A stretch of DNA of 64,000 bases from Bacillota bacterium. Lineage in GTDB: Bacteria; Bacillota; Limnochordia; Darwinibacteriales; Darwinibacteriaceae. The notes beneath the pieces were generated by a model that made no database searches, was not told the DNA's origin, and worked only from the letters and a program-made list of their open reading frames with translations. The translations under genes were made by a program, and so were the position numbers. Positions within the stretch are counted from its first letter, which is position 1. Each line of letters begins with the position of its first letter. This document shows positions 61,873 to 64,000 of the stretch, piece after piece. The DNA lies in contig DUPN01000100.1 in NCBI GenBank assembly GCA_012838305.1, positions 94,489-158,488 on the forward strand. Reading direction: 5' to 3'.

Positions 61873-63561
61873 TTGCGCCGACGCCTTGGTGATACGCTCT
61901 TAGATCAAGGATTACTTACAGAAGAAGAATTGGCCACAGCTCTCGAAGAACAATTACGAACAGGAGAACGTCTAGGGAGAACCTTAGTGCGCCTGGCGCT
62001 CCTTAGCGAGAGCGAAGTGGCTGACGCCCTCAGCAAACATTTGGGAATCAAGCGGGTTGATTTCTCCGAGCTTTATCTGTCAGCAGAGGTAGTCGATCTT
62101 GTTCCTGCTACCTTTATCATGACCAGGCATGTTTTACCCCTTGAGGTCCAAAACGGATCCCTCCTGGTGGCCATGGTAGACCCCTTGGACATAACAGTAA
62201 TTGATGACTTGCAGCGCCTCACGGGGAAGATGGTCCAGCCCGTGGTAGCAACGGAAGAAGAGATCATTGACGCCTTTCAGAGGACCCGTAACATTAGCCA
62301 GAGCGCCCGAGAACTGATTTCCCGTTACAAGGAAGAAGAGGCAGTAGCCCAGGAAATGGACCGGCTGGAATACCTGGGGGACGCTCCCGGAGTGAAGCTG
62401 GCCAATCTCATCCTGGAACAAGCCATTAAGCAAAAAGCCAGCGACGTGCACTTCGAGCCCCATGAACGGGGGATGCGGGTGCGCTATCGTATTGATGGAC
62501 TCCTGCGCAGTATTACAGAGATTCCCAGGCACCTGAGGAACGATGTGAATTCCCGGGTGAAGATTATGGCGGGAATGGATATCACAGAGCGCCGTAAGCC
62601 GCAGGACGGCCGCATCCAGATGACCGCCGACCGTGTGGAGGTGGACATGCGAGTTTCCTCCCTGCCCACGGTGCATGGGGAGAAGATCGTAGCCAGGATT
62701 TTGCAGAAATCCAGTAGTTTAGTGAAGCTGGAGGATTTTGGGTTTTCCCCTTTGGATCAACGGAGAATCCGCCGCATGCTCCAATTAAACCAGGGCTTAC
62801 TCTTGGTAACAGGCCCCACAGGAAGTGGAAAGTCCACGACGCTGTTTTCCTTCTTGAACAGCTTGAACTCTCCGGAAAAGAATATCGTGACGGTAGAGGA
62901 TCCCGTCGAGTACCGCTTAGACGGGGTTAACCATGTGCAGGTTAATCCCAAGGTGGGACTCACCTTCGCCACGGGCCTGCGCACCGTACTGAGGCAGGAT
63001 CCGGATGTCATTATGGTGGGGGAGATCCGGGACGAAGAGACGGGCGAGATCGCGGTCCGTTCTGCTTTAACAGGGCATCTGGTCCTGTCCACCTTGCACA
63101 CCAACAGTGCCGTGGCCACCATCTCCCGCCTTTTGAATATGAATATGGAATCCTATATCCTCAGTTCCACCATCATTGGCATTGTGGCCCAGCGCCTGGT
63201 GCGGACGATCTGCCCAGACTGCAAGGAGCCCGTTGAACTGACGGATCCTGTCATGCTCCGCTATATCGAGTCCCTAGGGATCGAGGTCCCCAAAACGGTC
63301 TATCGAGGAGCAGGCTGCCCCATCTGCAAAAACACCGGTTACCGGGGTCGCACGGCCGTCGCTGAGGTTTTGGTGTTCAACAAAGAAATGCGCGATGCGG
63401 TGGAGCGAAGTGCGAGTGAGGCCGAACTGTGGGACATCGCCCTGCGTGCGGGGATGAAGACCTTACAAAGGGCAGCCATCGACAAGCTGATCGAGGGAGT
63501 CACGACCCCGGAGGAGATCATTCGCACCGTCTACAGTGTGGACATGGAGGAGGACGAATAG
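61873..63561 (+). CDS. pilB: Type IV pilus assembly ATPase PilB (GspE family)
   Basis: 562 residues: N-terminal MshEN/GspE-II domain (about 1-145), linker, and ATPase domain (about 165-555) with Walker A VTGPTGSGKSTTL, Asp box, Walker B and the C4 zinc site CPDCKEP...CPICKNTGY. Drives pilus extension from the cytoplasmic side. TTG start at 61873 preceded by GAGAGGTGGAG. One-base overlap with pilT. Confidence 0.93.
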   Translation: MRRRLGDTLLDQGLLTEEELATALEEQLRTGERLGRTLVRLALLSESEVADALSKHLGIKRVDFSELYLSAEVVDLVPATFIMTRHVLPLEVQNGSLLVAMVDPLDITVIDDLQRLTGKMVQPVVATEEEIIDAFQRTRNISQSARELISRYKEEEAVAQEMDRLEYLGDAPGVKLANLILEQAIKQKASDVHFEPHERGMRVRYRIDGLLRSITEIPRHLRNDVNSRVKIMAGMDITERRKPQDGRIQMTADRVEVDMRVSSLPTVHGEKIVARILQKSSSLVKLEDFGFSPLDQRRIRRMLQLNQGLLLVTGPTGSGKSTTLFSFLNSLNSPEKNIVTVEDPVEYRLDGVNHVQVNPKVGLTFATGLRTVLRQDPDVIMVGEIRDEETGEIAVRSALTGHLVLSTLHTNSAVATISRLLNMNMESYILSSTIIGIVAQRLVRTICPDCKEPVELTDPVMLRYIESLGIEVPKTVYRGAGCPICKNTGYRGRTAVAEVLVFNKEMRDAVERSASEAELWDIALRAGMKTLQRAAIDKLIEGVTTPEEIIRTVYSVDMEEDE

Positions 63562-64000
63562 TGGCAACCAGTGACGTCTTTCGGAACTTGGTGGAGATCG
63601 CCATGGAGAAGAAGGCCTCCGATCTGCACCTAACCGCAGGTCTACCCCCAATCCTCCGCATCTATGGCACCATCAGGCCCATTGAAGGCTTCGACAAGTT
63701 CACGCCGGACCAAATTGCCTCCGTGATCAAGCCGATTATGACGGAGGAGCAGTTTAGGCGGGTCGAGAGCGAGGGAGAAGTGGATTTTTCCTATGGTCTG
63801 CTGGGCATTGGCCGCTTCCGCTGTAATGTCTCCAAACAGCGCGGTTCGTTGACCCTGGCCATGCGGGTGATCAGTGCAGAGATTAAGCCCCTGGAAGAAC
63901 TGGGCCTGCCGAAAATCCTCCACGAACTCGCCCATTTGAGAGACGGATTAGTCTTAGTAACCGGTCCTACCGGAAGTGGAAAGTCCACCACCTTAGCCTC
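63561..64000 (+). CDS. pilT: Twitching motility ATPase PilT, N-terminal part
   Basis: GTG at 63561 overlaps the pilB stop; the frame stays open to the window edge, about 146 residues. Features of PilT are the EKKASDLHLTAGLPPILRI start, FRCNVSKQRGSLTLAMRVI, and Walker A VTGPTGSGKSTTLA at the end. PilT powers pilus retraction. Truncated only by the window; the rest cannot be checked. Confidence 0.93.
   Translation, partial: MATSDVFRNLVEIAMEKKASDLHLTAGLPPILRIYGTIRPIEGFDKFTPDQIASVIKPIMTEEQFRRVESEGEVDFSYGLLGIGRFRCNVSKQRGSLTLAMRVISAEIKPLEELGLPKILHELAHLRDGLVLVTGPTGSGKSTTLA

Overview
The window reads as a chromosome segment of an anaerobic, endospore-forming Bacillota. Evidence for sporulation: a Spo0A-type regulator, dipicolinate synthase (dpaA/dpaB), LysM-SleB hydrolase, PdaB-like deacetylases, a YteA-like protein and the dpaA-dpaB-asd-dapG-dapA-rnj-tepA gene order known from Bacillus. 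Evidence for anaerobic life: an oxygen-sensitive glutamate mutase/mesaconate pathway, coenzyme-B12-dependent ribonucleotide reductase, an anaerobic glycerol-3-phosphate dehydrogenase type operon, and the clostridial SCIFF peptide with its radical SAM maturase. A candidate outer-membrane beta-barrel protein, type IV pilus ATPases and an SLH protein suggest a diderm Firmicute; Limnochordia is my best guess (inference). GTG and TTG starts are frequent, genes are tightly packed, and many neighbours overlap by 1-4 bases. I saw no prophage, transposase or CRISPR array.

Layout. 1-4730: end of glmE, AtuA-like, DUF4387, methylaspartate ammonia-lyase, fumarase/mesaconase alpha subunit and a P-loop protein with an alanyl-tRNA-synthetase-like domain (glutamate via mesaconate). 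4745-12433: spo0A, then an envelope block (steA, steB, GT2, MraY-like transferase, LysM-SleB, two polysaccharide deacetylases, and an opposing SH3/GH18-like protein). 12545-16340: M16 peptidase, dUTPase, beta-barrel protein, ylmC, stress protein. 16445-24770: dapB, dpaA, dpaB, asd, dapG, dapA, rnj, tepA, ylzJ (lysine/dipicolinate branch). 24798-26590: Na/Pi symporter and uppP. 26624-29419: yggS, sepF, yggT, ylmH, divIVA (division). 29424-32495: T-box and ileS. 32568-36798: DUF5665, yteA-like, lspA, rluD, then pyr attenuator-pyrR-uraA.

36799-37154 has no protein gene; it holds a terminator, a striking three-way-junction RNA fold and the tRNA-Cys promoter. Then come tRNA-Cys, a 44-residue zinc-ribbon protein, rpsD (minus strand), a three-gene NHEJ operon (ku, ligase, polymerase), the infC-rpmI-rplT operon with an L20-type leader and an ATT start, an rRNA/tRNA methyltransferase, perR and nrdJ. 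45979-48214: L,D-transpeptidase and SLH protein (convergent). 48380-54642: polA, mutM, coaE, lytic transglycosylase, nicotinate phosphoribosyltransferase, HTH regulator. 54796-56823: oppD/oppF ATPases without permease. 56838-60121: attenuated glpA-glpB-like-DUF1667 operon. 60172-61764: SCIFF peptide and maturase. 61873-64000: pilB and truncated pilT.

The most notable unexplained items are the structured RNA at 36867-37006, the beta-barrel protein, the degenerate receiver of Spo0A, the unassigned partners in the methylaspartate operon, and four stem-loops that bury the start region of the following gene.
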